Shown: positions 25,092-34,082 of the stretch, in pieces
How positions within the stretch are numbered: the stretch's first letter is position 1
Layout of the letters: every line of letters starts with the position of its first letter
NCBI RefSeq assembly: GCF_002159915.1
Contig: NZ_NFJP01000015.1
Coordinates: 1 to 64,000 of the forward strand
DNA length: 64,000 bases
Source of the DNA: Gordonibacter sp. An230
GTDB taxonomy: Bacteria; Actinomycetota; Coriobacteriia; Coriobacteriales; Eggerthellaceae
Direction: 5' to 3'
Notes under the pieces: model-generated
Databases searched by the model: none
The model's input: the letters and a program-made list of their open reading frames with translations, nothing else
What the model was told of the DNA's origin: nothing
Made by a program: the position numbers and the translations under genes

Positions 25092-26087
25092 ATGTTCGGC
25101 TACGTGGCGCCTGCTTGGGACGGTTTGAGCGAGGCCGAGCGCGAACGCTACCGCGAGGCGTACTGCGGCCTCTGCCGCGCCATCGGCGAGCGCTGCGGGC
25201 AGCGATGCCGTTGTGCGCTCACCCATGACCTGGTGTTCCTGTCGTTGCTGCTGGGGTCGTTGTACGAGCCGCGCGAGCATGCGGGCGCAGGGCGCTGCGC
25301 GCCGCACCCCATGAAGCCGCATCGGTTCGTGCGCACAGAGTGCGTGGACTATGCGGCCGACGCGACCGTGGCGTTGGCGTACCACAAGGCGTTGGACGAC
25401 TGGCGTGATGACCGCAGCGTGCGAGCGCGCGCATTCGCACGTGCGCTTGCCGGGCCGTACCGCGCGGTTCGCGCACGGAACCCTCGCATGTGCGGGGCCA
25501 TCGAGGCGGGCGTGGCCGACATCGCTGCCATCGAGGAGGCCGCGCGCGGGGTAGCCGTGCGCGCGCAGGGCGCGACGGATGAGGCGAAGCGGATGGAAGG
25601 CGCCGCGGCTGCGCAGGGCGCCTCGCGCGCAGGGCGCGTCGTGCGCGCGGGAGGCGCCGCGAACGACGAAGGCGGTGCGCATGCTCGCGACGCGGCGCCT
25701 TGCGCAGGCGCTGCTCCCGCCCCTGACGCCGCCGCCAACCGCTTCGGCGTTCTGATGGGCGAGCTGTTCGCGTATCGTCCGGACGATTTTTGGTCCGACG
25801 ACCTGCGCCGACTTGGCGCGCGGTTGGGGAAATTCGTGTACGTGATGGACGCGGCGATGGACTACGAGGACGACAGGGTGTCGGGCAGCTACAACCCGCT
25901 GGTGGCCATCGGAGCCGACGCGGAGGACGTGCGCGAGGACCTGACCCTGCTCATGGCCGGCGTGGCCGAGGCGTTCGAACGGTTGCCGCTCGAACGCGAC
26001 CTGCGCCTTTTGCGCAGCGTGGTGTACGCGGGCGTGTGGCGGAAATACAATGCGAGGGAAAACGACAAGGAGAAGCGCCGTGGTTGA
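25092..26087 (+). CDS. DUF5685-family protein
   Basis: This 331-residue protein begins MFGYVAPAWDGLSEAERERY and carries YCGLCRAIGERCG, LTHDLVFLSLLLGSLY, RCAPHPMKP and YHKALDDWRDD, the pattern of DUF5685, whose function is unknown. The Asp-rich helices and cysteines suggest metal binding. Residues of about 150-215 are an Ala/Gly/Arg-rich low-complexity insert not needed for the fold. A conserved C-terminal helical half (DFWSDDLRRLGARLGKFVYVMDA) follows. The 3' end overlaps the DnaJ-like gene by 8 bp, so the two are co-translated. Confidence 0.75.
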   Translation: MFGYVAPAWDGLSEAERERYREAYCGLCRAIGERCGQRCRCALTHDLVFLSLLLGSLYEPREHAGAGRCAPHPMKPHRFVRTECVDYAADATVALAYHKALDDWRDDRSVRARAFARALAGPYRAVRARNPRMCGAIEAGVADIAAIEEAARGVAVRAQGATDEAKRMEGAAAAQGASRAGRVVRAGGAANDEGGAHARDAAPCAGAAPAPDAAANRFGVLMGELFAYRPDDFWSDDLRRLGARLGKFVYVMDAAMDYEDDRVSGSYNPLVAIGADAEDVREDLTLLMAGVAEAFERLPLERDLRLLRSVVYAGVWRKYNARENDKEKRRG

Positions 26088-26850
26088 GGATCCCTACGAC
26101 GTGCTGGGCGTGAGTCGCGATGCGTCCGCCGACGAGGTGAAGAAGGCGTATCGCAAAAAGGCGCGCGAGAACCATCCGGATCTGAACCCGAACGATCCCG
26201 CTGCGGCGGACCGGATGAACAAGATCAACGAGGCGTACGACCGCATCGTGAACCCGGAGAAGTACGCTGCGCGCGATCGGCGCGCAGGCGCGGCGGCGGG
26301 CCGTCCGGGCCCGGGAGGCGGCGGCGCTGGCTACGGCGGCGCGGGGCAAGGAGCGGGCGGATACGGCACGGAGGGTCCTTACGGCTGGACGGGCGGCTTC
26401 GGGTTCGACTTCGACGACCTGTTCGGTTTTGGCGGGGCGGGCTATGGTTCGCGGGAGCCCATCCACCCCGAAGCCGCTGCGGGCGACAGCGCCCAAATGC
26501 GCAGCGCCATCGACGCCATCAATGCGGGACGCGGCCGGCAGGCGGTCGACATCCTCAACACGGTGACGAGCGACGGCCGCTCGGCACGATGGTACTACCT
26601 CAGCGCGCTCGCCAACGACGCTGCGGGCAACACGCTCATGGCGCTCGAGCAGATCAGGCGTGCGGTGCGCATGGACCCGGACAACCTCGACTATCAGCGA
26701 GCGCAGCGGCAGTTCCAGCAGGCGGGGCAGGCGTACCAGCAGGAAAGCCAGTCGCAAGGGTTCAGCGTGGGCGTCGATCCCAGCTTCGTCTGCTGCAGCG
26801 TCTGGTGCCTGGGTCCCATGCTGTGCCGCTTCTGCGGTATGCCGCTGTGA
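26080..26850 (+). CDS. DnaJ-domain protein with cysteine-rich tail
   Basis: This 256-residue co-chaperone starts at GTG 26080 after AAGGAG. Residues 4-65 form a J domain (DPYDVLGVSRDASADEVKKAY) with the HPD motif near residue 32 (ENHPDLN), which triggers Hsp70 ATPase. A Gly-rich linker with FDFDDLFGFGG follows, then a TPR-like helical region (ARWYYLSALANDAAG). The C-terminal 19 residues contain six cysteines (CCSVWCLGP, LCRFCGMPL). The zinc-finger and CTD domains of classical DnaJ are absent. The likely partner is the DnaK-like protein encoded 384 bp downstream. Confidence 0.85.
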   Translation: MVEDPYDVLGVSRDASADEVKKAYRKKARENHPDLNPNDPAAADRMNKINEAYDRIVNPEKYAARDRRAGAAAGRPGPGGGGAGYGGAGQGAGGYGTEGPYGWTGGFGFDFDDLFGFGGAGYGSREPIHPEAAAGDSAQMRSAIDAINAGRGRQAVDILNTVTSDGRSARWYYLSALANDAAGNTLMALEQIRRAVRMDPDNLDYQRAQRQFQQAGQAYQQESQSQGFSVGVDPSFVCCSVWCLGPMLCRFCGMPL

Positions 26851-27234
26851 CGGCTTTCCCGGCATACCGGTTTGAGGGCCGCGCTCGCGTTCGGAGCGGC
26901 TGCGGCGTTCGCTTCCCGCGCTCTTTCGAAGCGTTTCGTCTCGCGCTCGTCGCCCGACGCATGGTCGCTCGCGTACAGGGCGCGGCATCGGTTGGCTCGC
27001 GGGGGCGTCCGGCGCCTTTCGTGCCCCATCGGCGCGACGCCTTCGCTCCCGGAGGTTTCCGACGCCGAGGGCGCCGCGCGTCCGCGAGAGGGTTTGCGCG
27101 CCGATCGATCGGCGCGCTGCGTGCTCCTCGCTGCCGGCATCGTGGCGATGGCGCGTGGGCATGCCGCTCGCGATCAGGATGACGCGGCTCTTCGATTGCT
27201 TCGCATCACGTAATCCCGACCCGAAAGGACGCAC
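26851..27234. other. Gene-free interval between DnaJ-like and DnaK-like genes
   Basis: 384 bp without a supported gene or clear terminator. The last bases hold the GAAAGGA ribosome-binding site of the DnaK-like gene. Confidence 0.4.
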
Positions 27235-29004
27235 ATGGCAACGATCGGAATCGACCTTGGAACGACGAACAGCTGCGTGGCGACGGTGGAGGGAGGGCGG
27301 CCGACCGTCGTGCCGAACGCGGAGGGCGAGCGCACCACCCCGAGTGTGGTGGCGTTCTCGAAGGACGGCGAACGCTTGGTGGGCACCGTCGCCCGCCGTC
27401 AGGCGGCGATGAACCCCGACCGCACCATCGGATCGGTCAAGCGCCACATGGGAAGCGACTGGCGCGCCGACATCGATGGGAGGCCGTATTCGCCGCAGGA
27501 GCTTTCGGCGATGATCCTACGCAAGCTCCGGCGCGATGCGGAGGCGTTTCTCGACCAAGAGGCTACGCAGGCCGTCATCACGGTTCCCGCGTACTTCGAC
27601 GACGCGCAGCGCCAGGCCACGAAGGATGCCGGGCGCATCGCCGGCCTTGACGTGCTGCGTATCATCAACGAGCCCACAGCCGCTGCGCTCGCATACGGGC
27701 TGGACAACGGAGACCCGCAGAAGGTGATGGTGTACGATCTGGGAGGCGGCACGTTCGACGTGTCCGTCATCGAGATCGGCGACGACGTCATCGAGGTGCT
27801 GGCGACGTCGGGCGACAACCATCTGGGCGGCGACGACTTCGACGAGCGCGTGACCGCGTATTTGCTTGATGTGTTTCAGCGAGAGCACGGCATCGATCTG
27901 CGACGCGACACGATGGCGCTGCAGCGCGTGGCCGAAGCGGCGCGCGAGGCGAAAAAGGAGCTTTCGACGCTTGAATCCACGCAGGTCAACCTTCCGTTTC
28001 TGGCGCAAGGACCTGCCGGTCCCGCGCACCTCGAGGCAACGCTCTCGCGTGCCGCGTTCAACGACATGACGCATGATTTGGTGGAGCGCACCTCCGGACC
28101 CGTGCAGACCGCCCTCAACGACGCGGGCATCGCCGCGTCCGAACTGGGATGCGTGCTTCTGGTGGGCGGCTCCACGCGCATCCCCGCCGTGCAGGACCAC
28201 GTGCGCAGGCTCACAGGCAAGGAGCCGTCCGCGTCCATCAACCCTGACGAGTGCGTGGCCATGGGCGCTGCTCTTCAAGCGGCCACGCTTTCCGGCGCGT
28301 CGACGGGTTTGGTGAAGGCCGACAACAGCATCCTTCTGCTCGATGTGACGCCGCTCAGCCTGTCCGTCGAGACGGTGGGCGGCGTGGCCACGCGCTTGGT
28401 GGAGCGCAACACCACGCTGCCCGTGCATTACTCGCAGGTGTTCAGCACCGCGGCTGCGTTCCAGACCAGTGTCGAGATCCGCGTGCTGCAGGGCGAGCGG
28501 CCCCTGGCGAAGGACAACAAGGCCATCGGCACGTTTCGGCTGAAGGGCATCAAGCGCGCGCCGGCCGGCGTGCCGCAGATCGAGGTGACGTTCGACATCG
28601 ACGCGAACGGCATCCTCACCGTGTCGGCGAAGGACTTGGACACGGGCAAGGCGCAGTCGATCACCATCGACGACTCGGGGCGCATGTCCGACGACGAGAT
28701 CGAGCGCGCCATCCGCGATGCAGAGCAGTATGCCGCCCAGGATGGTCTGCGCCGCGACTTCATGGCGGCGCGCGACGAAGCGCACACCTTGCTCGCCGAG
28801 GCCGACCGCGCGCTCGCGCAGGTGGGCAAGCAGCTGGAGAAGGACGAGAAGAAGCGGATCAAAGCCGATGCGGCTGCGCTGCGCAAGCTGGTCGGCAAGA
28901 AGCTGGACGCGCTGTCGGCCGCCGACGTGAGCGAACTGAAATCCGCGAAGGACCAACTGGAGCGTTCGAGCGCCCGCGCACGCGCCCTGCTGCCGCGCGG
29001 CTGA
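27235..29004 (+). CDS. DnaK-like Hsp70 chaperone
   Basis: This 589-residue Hsp70 has the ATPase signatures [13 protein letters not shown] (residues 3-15), [17 protein letters not shown] and [14 protein letters not shown] substrate-binding domain ([33 protein letters not shown]) and a short helical lid follow. It is some 20-50 residues shorter than typical DnaK and ends in a basic tail without an acidic C-terminus. No grpE, hrcA or full-length dnaJ is adjacent, so this looks like a secondary Hsp70 dedicated to the nearby J protein. This is inferred from context. Confidence 0.88.
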   Translation: MATIGIDLGTTNSCVATVEGGRPTVVPNAEGERTTPSVVAFSKDGERLVGTVARRQAAMNPDRTIGSVKRHMGSDWRADIDGRPYSPQELSAMILRKLRRDAEAFLDQEATQAVITVPAYFDDAQRQATKDAGRIAGLDVLRIINEPTAAALAYGLDNGDPQKVMVYDLGGGTFDVSVIEIGDDVIEVLATSGDNHLGGDDFDERVTAYLLDVFQREHGIDLRRDTMALQRVAEAAREAKKELSTLESTQVNLPFLAQGPAGPAHLEATLSRAAFNDMTHDLVERTSGPVQTALNDAGIAASELGCVLLVGGSTRIPAVQDHVRRLTGKEPSASINPDECVAMGAALQAATLSGASTGLVKADNSILLLDVTPLSLSVETVGGVATRLVERNTTLPVHYSQVFSTAAAFQTSVEIRVLQGERPLAKDNKAIGTFRLKGIKRAPAGVPQIEVTFDIDANGILTVSAKDLDTGKAQSITIDDSGRMSDDEIERAIRDAEQYAAQDGLRRDFMAARDEAHTLLAEADRALAQVGKQLEKDEKKRIKADAAALRKLVGKKLDALSAADVSELKSAKDQLERSSARARALLPRG

Positions 29005-29343
29005 CGCCTCAAGGCACCGTGCGGCGTGATCGCGAACGGGCGTAAGGGCATGGGACGGGAACGCGGCGGGCGCGGGCCGGGAGCGCGGGCCGGGCGGTGC
29101 GGCTGGGGCGCAGGATGGGAGTGCGGGCGCGCGAAGACGTGCTGGTCGAGAGCGCAAGCGGGTGTGCGGACGGTTGCGGCCCTGGTCGGGCAATCCGTGC
29201 GTCCGCTTGCGTTTTGCGGAGGTTGCCTTCGCATCCATCCTGCGCAACATCATAGGCGCGTTCGCGCCGTCTGGTAAAATCGCTTCTGGGCGTTTCAAAT
29301 TACATTTTTCTGCTTTCAGGTTCCAAAGATGGGAAGGTTGGGC
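29005..29343. other. Gene-free interval before the restriction island
   Basis: 339 bp. GC-rich to about 29200, then more AT-rich towards hsdM (around 29270-29340), which may hold the hsd promoter. No gene or strong hairpin seen. Confidence 0.4.
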
Positions 29344-31167
29344 ATGGCGGACAATATGGTGGCCGGCAGCGAGGCAGATTCTCTCATCGACTCCGTAGGA
29401 TTTCGCGCCCAAGAAAAGGCTGCGCTCATCTGGAACATCGCCGACACGTTGCGCGGGCTTTACAAACCGCAGGATTACGGCAAGGTCATACTGCCCATGA
29501 CGGTCATCAAGCGCTTCCACGATTGTCTGGCCCCCACGCACGACAAGCAGATCGAAGCCTCCAAGGCAACAGCCGGCCTTGAGGTGCGCGACGGCTTCAT
29601 GCGCCGCGCCTCCCGCTGCAGCTTCTGGAACGACTCCGAGTTCACCTGGAAGACGCTGCTTGCCGACCCGGCCAACATCGCGAACAACTTCAACGATTAC
29701 CTAGCCCATTTCTCGCCCAACGTCACTGAGTTGCTTTTCCAAAACGGCATGAAGTTCCAAAACGAGATTGAGACCATGGCCCAAGCCGGCGTGCTCTACC
29801 AGGTTATCAAGGATTTCGGCGGCGCGAAAGGCGATTTCTCGCCCGAAAGCGTAACCGAGGTGGACATGGGCAACATCTTCGAGAACCTTGTAAGCCGCTT
29901 CTCGGAGGGAGACGAAGCGGGCGAGCACTTCACCAGCCGAGACATCGTCTACCTCATGACCGATCTTGCGATCGCGGCCGACCCGCGCGTTTTCGATGAC
30001 GGGCGCATCCGCAAAACGGTGTACGACGGCTCCATGGGTACCTCGCAGATGCTCTCCTGCATGCGGGAGCGCCTGATCGCCCTCGACTCCGAGGCGAGCG
30101 TCACCACGTTCGGCCAGGAGCTGAACCCTTTCACCTTCGCCATCGCCAAAGCCTCGGCTCTCATACGCGGCGAGGATGCCGACAACATGCGCGCGGGCAA
30201 CACCTATGACAACGACCAGTTTAAGGGCTGCACGTTCGACTATGTGATCCAGAACCCCCCTTTCGGCGTGTCGTTCGCCGCGCAGGCGGATGCCATCCGC
30301 GCTGAGCATGCGAGGGGCGAAATCGGACGCTTCCCCTGCGAGCTGCCCAGCACGAGCGATGGCCAGACGCTCTTCGTCATGAACGGCCTTGCCAAGCTTA
30401 AAGAAGACGGCATCATGGCCATCGTCCAAGATGCGAGCCCCCTGTACAAGGGCGCTCCCGGCAAAGCCGAAGACGACTACCGGCGCTATATCTTGGAGAA
30501 CGACTGGCTCGATGCCATCGTTCAGCTTCCCACCAACTCCTTCGCGAACACGGGCATAGCCACCTACATCTGGCTCTTCGACAAGGACAAAGCGCCCGGG
30601 CATCGCGACAAAGTGCTGCTGGTGGACGCGAAAGGCGCCTTCGTGAAGCGCCGCAAGGGCATCGGCGACAAGAAAAACGACATCACCGACGCCTGCCGCG
30701 AGCTTATCGTGCAGGCGTACGGCGCCTATCGCGACGGCACGTGGAAGGGCGAGGCCGAGGACGGCACGGCCATCACCGTGGAGGCCAGGCTTTTCAACTC
30801 GGTGGACTTCGGCTTCCACCGCATCACCGTATACACGCCCGAGCGCGACGAGGCGGGAGAGATCGTGCGCGACCGCAAAGGCACGCCCAAGGTTGCCGTG
30901 GACGAGAACGGCAAGAAGCTCGTTGACACCGAGGACGTGCCCTTGGATGAGGATATCGACGCCTACCTGGCGCGCGAGGTGGAGCCCTACAACCCCGGTG
31001 CCTGGTACGACCCCAAGAAAGTGCAAGAAGGCTACACCATCCCCTTCACACGGGCGTTCTACAAGTACAAAGAGCTGGAACCCGCCGACACGATTGCCGC
31101 ACGCATCCTCGAACACGAAGCCGCCCTCGAGCAAAGCCTCAAATCCCTCTTCGGCGAGGAGCGGTAG
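29344..31167 (+). CDS. hsdM: Type I restriction-modification DNA methyltransferase subunit (HsdM)
   Basis: This 607-residue N6-adenine methyltransferase has an N-terminal HsdM helical domain (residues 10-150). AdoMet motif I follows in a variant form (YDGSMGTSQMLSCM), and the catalytic NPPF motif lies in YVIQNPPFGVSF. It ends with the subunit-interaction region. With HsdS it methylates the recognition site and protects host DNA. The start ATG 29344 has GGGAAGG upstream. hsdS follows after 3 bp. Confidence 0.93.
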   Translation: MADNMVAGSEADSLIDSVGFRAQEKAALIWNIADTLRGLYKPQDYGKVILPMTVIKRFHDCLAPTHDKQIEASKATAGLEVRDGFMRRASRCSFWNDSEFTWKTLLADPANIANNFNDYLAHFSPNVTELLFQNGMKFQNEIETMAQAGVLYQVIKDFGGAKGDFSPESVTEVDMGNIFENLVSRFSEGDEAGEHFTSRDIVYLMTDLAIAADPRVFDDGRIRKTVYDGSMGTSQMLSCMRERLIALDSEASVTTFGQELNPFTFAIAKASALIRGEDADNMRAGNTYDNDQFKGCTFDYVIQNPPFGVSFAAQADAIRAEHARGEIGRFPCELPSTSDGQTLFVMNGLAKLKEDGIMAIVQDASPLYKGAPGKAEDDYRRYILENDWLDAIVQLPTNSFANTGIATYIWLFDKDKAPGHRDKVLLVDAKGAFVKRRKGIGDKKNDITDACRELIVQAYGAYRDGTWKGEAEDGTAITVEARLFNSVDFGFHRITVYTPERDEAGEIVRDRKGTPKVAVDENGKKLVDTEDVPLDEDIDAYLAREVEPYNPGAWYDPKKVQEGYTIPFTRAFYKYKELEPADTIAARILEHEAALEQSLKSLFGEER

Positions 31168-31170
31168 CAT

Positions 31171-32388
31171 ATGCGGGAGATGAAAGACAGCGGTTTCGAC
31201 TATCTCGGCACGATTCCCAACTCGTGGAACACCATCTCCTTGCGGTATCTCTTCCGCCCATCTGCAATTACCGGTCGGCCCAACGCCACCGTTCTATCTC
31301 TTTACCGGGATCATGGCATCGTTCCCAAGGACAGCCGCGATGACAACCACAACGTTACTTCGCTAGACACCTCAAAGTACAAGTTCGTTAGAATCGGCGA
31401 TTTCGTCATCAACAAGATGAAGGGCTGGCAAGGTTCTATGGCCCTCTCGGGTTACGAGGGGATCGTCAGCCCCGCCTACCATGTATTTAAATTCATCAGC
31501 AACAAGCTTGAACCAAAATATGCCCATTATCTATTGCGTTCGCGCTCCTATACTGATGAATGGCACAAGCTTTCGACAGGTCTGCGAGTTGGACAGTGGG
31601 ACTTGCATACCAACGACTTCTTGAAGACAGTCGTTCCTTTGCCACCCCTTGACGAGCAGCGACGCATCGCCGACCACCTCGATGCCAAGTGCGCCGAAAT
31701 CGACCGCGCCGTCGCCTCCGCTGAAGCTTCGATTGAGGAATACAAAGAGTACGAAAGAGTCATCATCTCCGAAGCCGCATCCGGCCCTTGGCCTCGCGTC
31801 CGCCTCAATCGCATCGCATCGTTTCACAACGGCGATAGAAGCTCTGAATACCCATCGGGGAACGATATCGTTTCGAAGGGCGTGCCCTTCGTCACCTCAG
31901 ACGCACTTCGCGGACGATACATCGCCCGCCAGTTTCCCAAGCATATTACTCGAATAAAGTACAATCGCCTACATGGAGCGAAGATTAGGCTCAACGATGT
32001 GGTTTTCTGCTTGCGCGGCAGTGTGGGCAACTGCACTTTCAACGACTTTCTTGACGAGGGAGCCCTCGCCTCTTCCTTAACCATCGCAAGACCCCAAAGA
32101 TGCGAGGGTAGATGGCTAAACTATGTCTTGAGCGCCTCAACGACTATGGATCAAGCCGTGGCAAGTGCAATTGGGGCGACAAGCCAGAATTTGGCAGCAA
32201 ATCAACTGGGGCAAGTCTATGTCTCCCTTCCACCCCTCGATGAGCAGCGCCGTATCGCCGACTATCTCGACGAAAAGTGCGCTGCCATCGCAAGCGCCAT
32301 CGCTGCCAAGCAATCCATCATCGATGACCTCAAAGTCTACAAGCAGTCGCTCATCTACGAGGTTGTCACCGGCAAGAGGGAGGTCTAG
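31171..32388 (+). CDS. hsdS: Type I restriction specificity subunit (HsdS)
   Basis: This 405-residue protein has two target-recognition domains (about residues 10-165 and 205-365), each followed by a coiled-coil spacer introduced by the same peptide, PPLDEQRRIAD (about residues 158 and 356). Each recognition domain reads one half of a bipartite DNA site, and the spacers set the gap. The target sequence cannot be deduced by eye. The repeated spacer DNA could support domain exchange by recombination. Base composition is less GC-rich than the backbone. Confidence 0.92.
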   Translation: MREMKDSGFDYLGTIPNSWNTISLRYLFRPSAITGRPNATVLSLYRDHGIVPKDSRDDNHNVTSLDTSKYKFVRIGDFVINKMKGWQGSMALSGYEGIVSPAYHVFKFISNKLEPKYAHYLLRSRSYTDEWHKLSTGLRVGQWDLHTNDFLKTVVPLPPLDEQRRIADHLDAKCAEIDRAVASAEASIEEYKEYERVIISEAASGPWPRVRLNRIASFHNGDRSSEYPSGNDIVSKGVPFVTSDALRGRYIARQFPKHITRIKYNRLHGAKIRLNDVVFCLRGSVGNCTFNDFLDEGALASSLTIARPQRCEGRWLNYVLSASTTMDQAVASAIGATSQNLAANQLGQVYVSLPPLDEQRRIADYLDEKCAAIASAIAAKQSIIDDLKVYKQSLIYEVVTGKREV

Positions 32389-32455
32389 CGTGGGAAAGCT
32401 CTTGCATCATAGTGCGCCATTCGAGATGACGCGATTCGTGAAGCGGACAACGTCT

Positions 32456-32486
32456 GCAATTGCGCCAACGCCATTGGCGCAATTGC
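32456..32486. repeat. 13-bp inverted repeat after hsdS
   Basis: GCAATTGCGCCAA and TTGGCGCAATTGC are perfect complements around a 5-nt loop, 68 bp after the hsdS stop. There is no T run, so a classical terminator is unlikely. It may attenuate or separate hsdMS from hsdR transcripts, or be a protein-binding site. Confidence 0.6.
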
Positions 32487-32499
32487 CCATGGCCGATGC

Positions 32500-32536
32500 T
32501 GCTGAATTGTCTCATTCCGAATTAGACAATTCAGCA
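32500..32536. repeat. Second 13-bp inverted repeat after hsdS
   Basis: TGCTGAATTGTCT and AGACAATTCAGCA are perfect complements around an 11-nt loop, 14 bp after the first hairpin and 25 bp before the next gene. The two hairpins share no arm sequence. Confidence 0.6.
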
Positions 32537-32561
32537 ACCCCTGTAATTTGAGGTGAAGCCA

Positions 32562-34082
32562 ATGGAAAAGCTCGAAGCCCTTGTGCACGACCTCACAGCC
32601 TATCCGACCGAAGAGGACTGGTTCGAGTTCAAGGCCAACTGGCACGAGCCGACCGTCATCGGCGAGTACATCTCTTCGCTCTCGAACGCCGCCGCCTTCA
32701 AAGGGCGAAAAGAGGGATATCTCATCTGGGGTGTCGATGATGTCTCGCATGAGATTGTCGGCACCGACTTCAACTTTCATGGGAATGTCAAGGGCGAGCC
32801 GCTTGAGCATTGGCTTGTCCGACAGCTCGCGCCCGATATAGCCTTCCGCTTCGGCGAAACTGAAATCACAGGCAAGCGCGTCGTCGTTCTTGCCATCCCG
32901 GCAGCCAAGACCGTCCCCACGTCGTTTGCGGGCGAGCGCTACCTGCGTATCGGGTCGAGCAAGGTGAAGCTTGCCAAGTATCCCGAACGCGAAGCCCATC
33001 TGTTCTGGATTCTGCGCGACGGGCTTCCCACGGCCGAGAACATCCCGGCCTCCAACCAAGAACTCAGCTTCGAGCAGCTCTTCACCTTCTATGCCGGACG
33101 CGGCATCTCGCTTAAACGGGAGACCTTCGAGCGCAACCTTGGCCTTCTCCTCGATGACGGTCGCTACAACCTGCTCGCCCAGCTGCTCTCCGACAACAGC
33201 GGCATCGCCATGCGCGTATCGAGGTTCGCTGGCGCCAACAAGGCCGCTCGACTCATTTCAATCCGCGAATTCGGCTACGAGTGCCTGCTCGTGTCGCTCG
33301 GCAAGATCCTCGACTATGGCGACGTGCTCAACGACGTGCAGGTAGACGAGCGCGACCGCAAGCTGTTCCGCAAGGATGTGCGGCTCTTTAGCGAGGAAGC
33401 CTTTCGCGAGGGAATCATCAATGCCTTTGTTCATAACTCATGGGTTGGCGAGAATGCTCCCATGATCACGGTGTACGATAACCGAATCGAAATCCTCTCG
33501 CATGGTACGCTTGCTCCCGAGCAAACCATCGAGGGCTTCTTCGCCGGACAATCCATTCCCGTGAACAAAAGGCTCTCCGACATCTTCCTCCAAATGCACA
33601 TCAGCGAGCGCTCCGGACGCGGCGTGCCCGCCATCACGGATGTTTACGGACGCGGTGCCTATGAGTTCCGCGAAAACGCCATCGTGCTCACCATTCCGTT
33701 TGAGTTCGCCGAAGGGTTGACGATAACAGCAGGTGATGGTTCCATGGTTGTTCCGAAGTTCGACGAGGAGTTTCGGAACAGTTCGGAGGTTGTCGTTTTC
33801 CCCGATTCCGCCAATTCCGATTCCGCCGATTTTCAAAATCGGCGGAAAGGATCGGCGGAAAGGATCGGCGGAAAGGTGGCGCAAAACAAGTCTGCCATCA
33901 CGAGCTACCTAAGCGCTGCTGGGCCGTCGTCCCCTCGGGCCATCTCCAATGCCGTGGGGTTGGGAATGTCGAGGACCCGCGCATTGCTTGGCGAGCTCGT
34001 CAGGGAAGGCATTCTCGTAGCGAATGGGTCGACGAGGGACAGAACATATCGTATAGTGAAAGAGGTTCCCGATGGCGAATGA
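32562..34082 (+). CDS. AlbA_2/Schlafen-like DNA-binding ATPase-fold protein
   Basis: This 506-residue protein begins with an AlbA_2 (Schlafen AAA-4) domain: EDWFEFKANW, then YISSLSNAAAFKGRKEGYLIWGVDD and LAIPAAKTVPTSFAGERYLRIGS. A RecG-like C-terminal HATPase-type region (AFREGIINAFVHNSW, VYDNRIEILSHG) and a terminal winged helix (about 450-506) follow. Proteins of this plan occur in many type I restriction loci, but the role is not settled. ATG 32562 follows GAGGTGAA; its stop overlaps hsdR by 11 bp, so the two are coupled. Confidence 0.8.
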   Translation: MEKLEALVHDLTAYPTEEDWFEFKANWHEPTVIGEYISSLSNAAAFKGRKEGYLIWGVDDVSHEIVGTDFNFHGNVKGEPLEHWLVRQLAPDIAFRFGETEITGKRVVVLAIPAAKTVPTSFAGERYLRIGSSKVKLAKYPEREAHLFWILRDGLPTAENIPASNQELSFEQLFTFYAGRGISLKRETFERNLGLLLDDGRYNLLAQLLSDNSGIAMRVSRFAGANKAARLISIREFGYECLLVSLGKILDYGDVLNDVQVDERDRKLFRKDVRLFSEEAFREGIINAFVHNSWVGENAPMITVYDNRIEILSHGTLAPEQTIEGFFAGQSIPVNKRLSDIFLQMHISERSGRGVPAITDVYGRGAYEFRENAIVLTIPFEFAEGLTITAGDGSMVVPKFDEEFRNSSEVVVFPDSANSDSADFQNRRKGSAERIGGKVAQNKSAITSYLSAAGPSSPRAISNAVGLGMSRTRALLGELVREGILVANGSTRDRTYRIVKEVPDGE

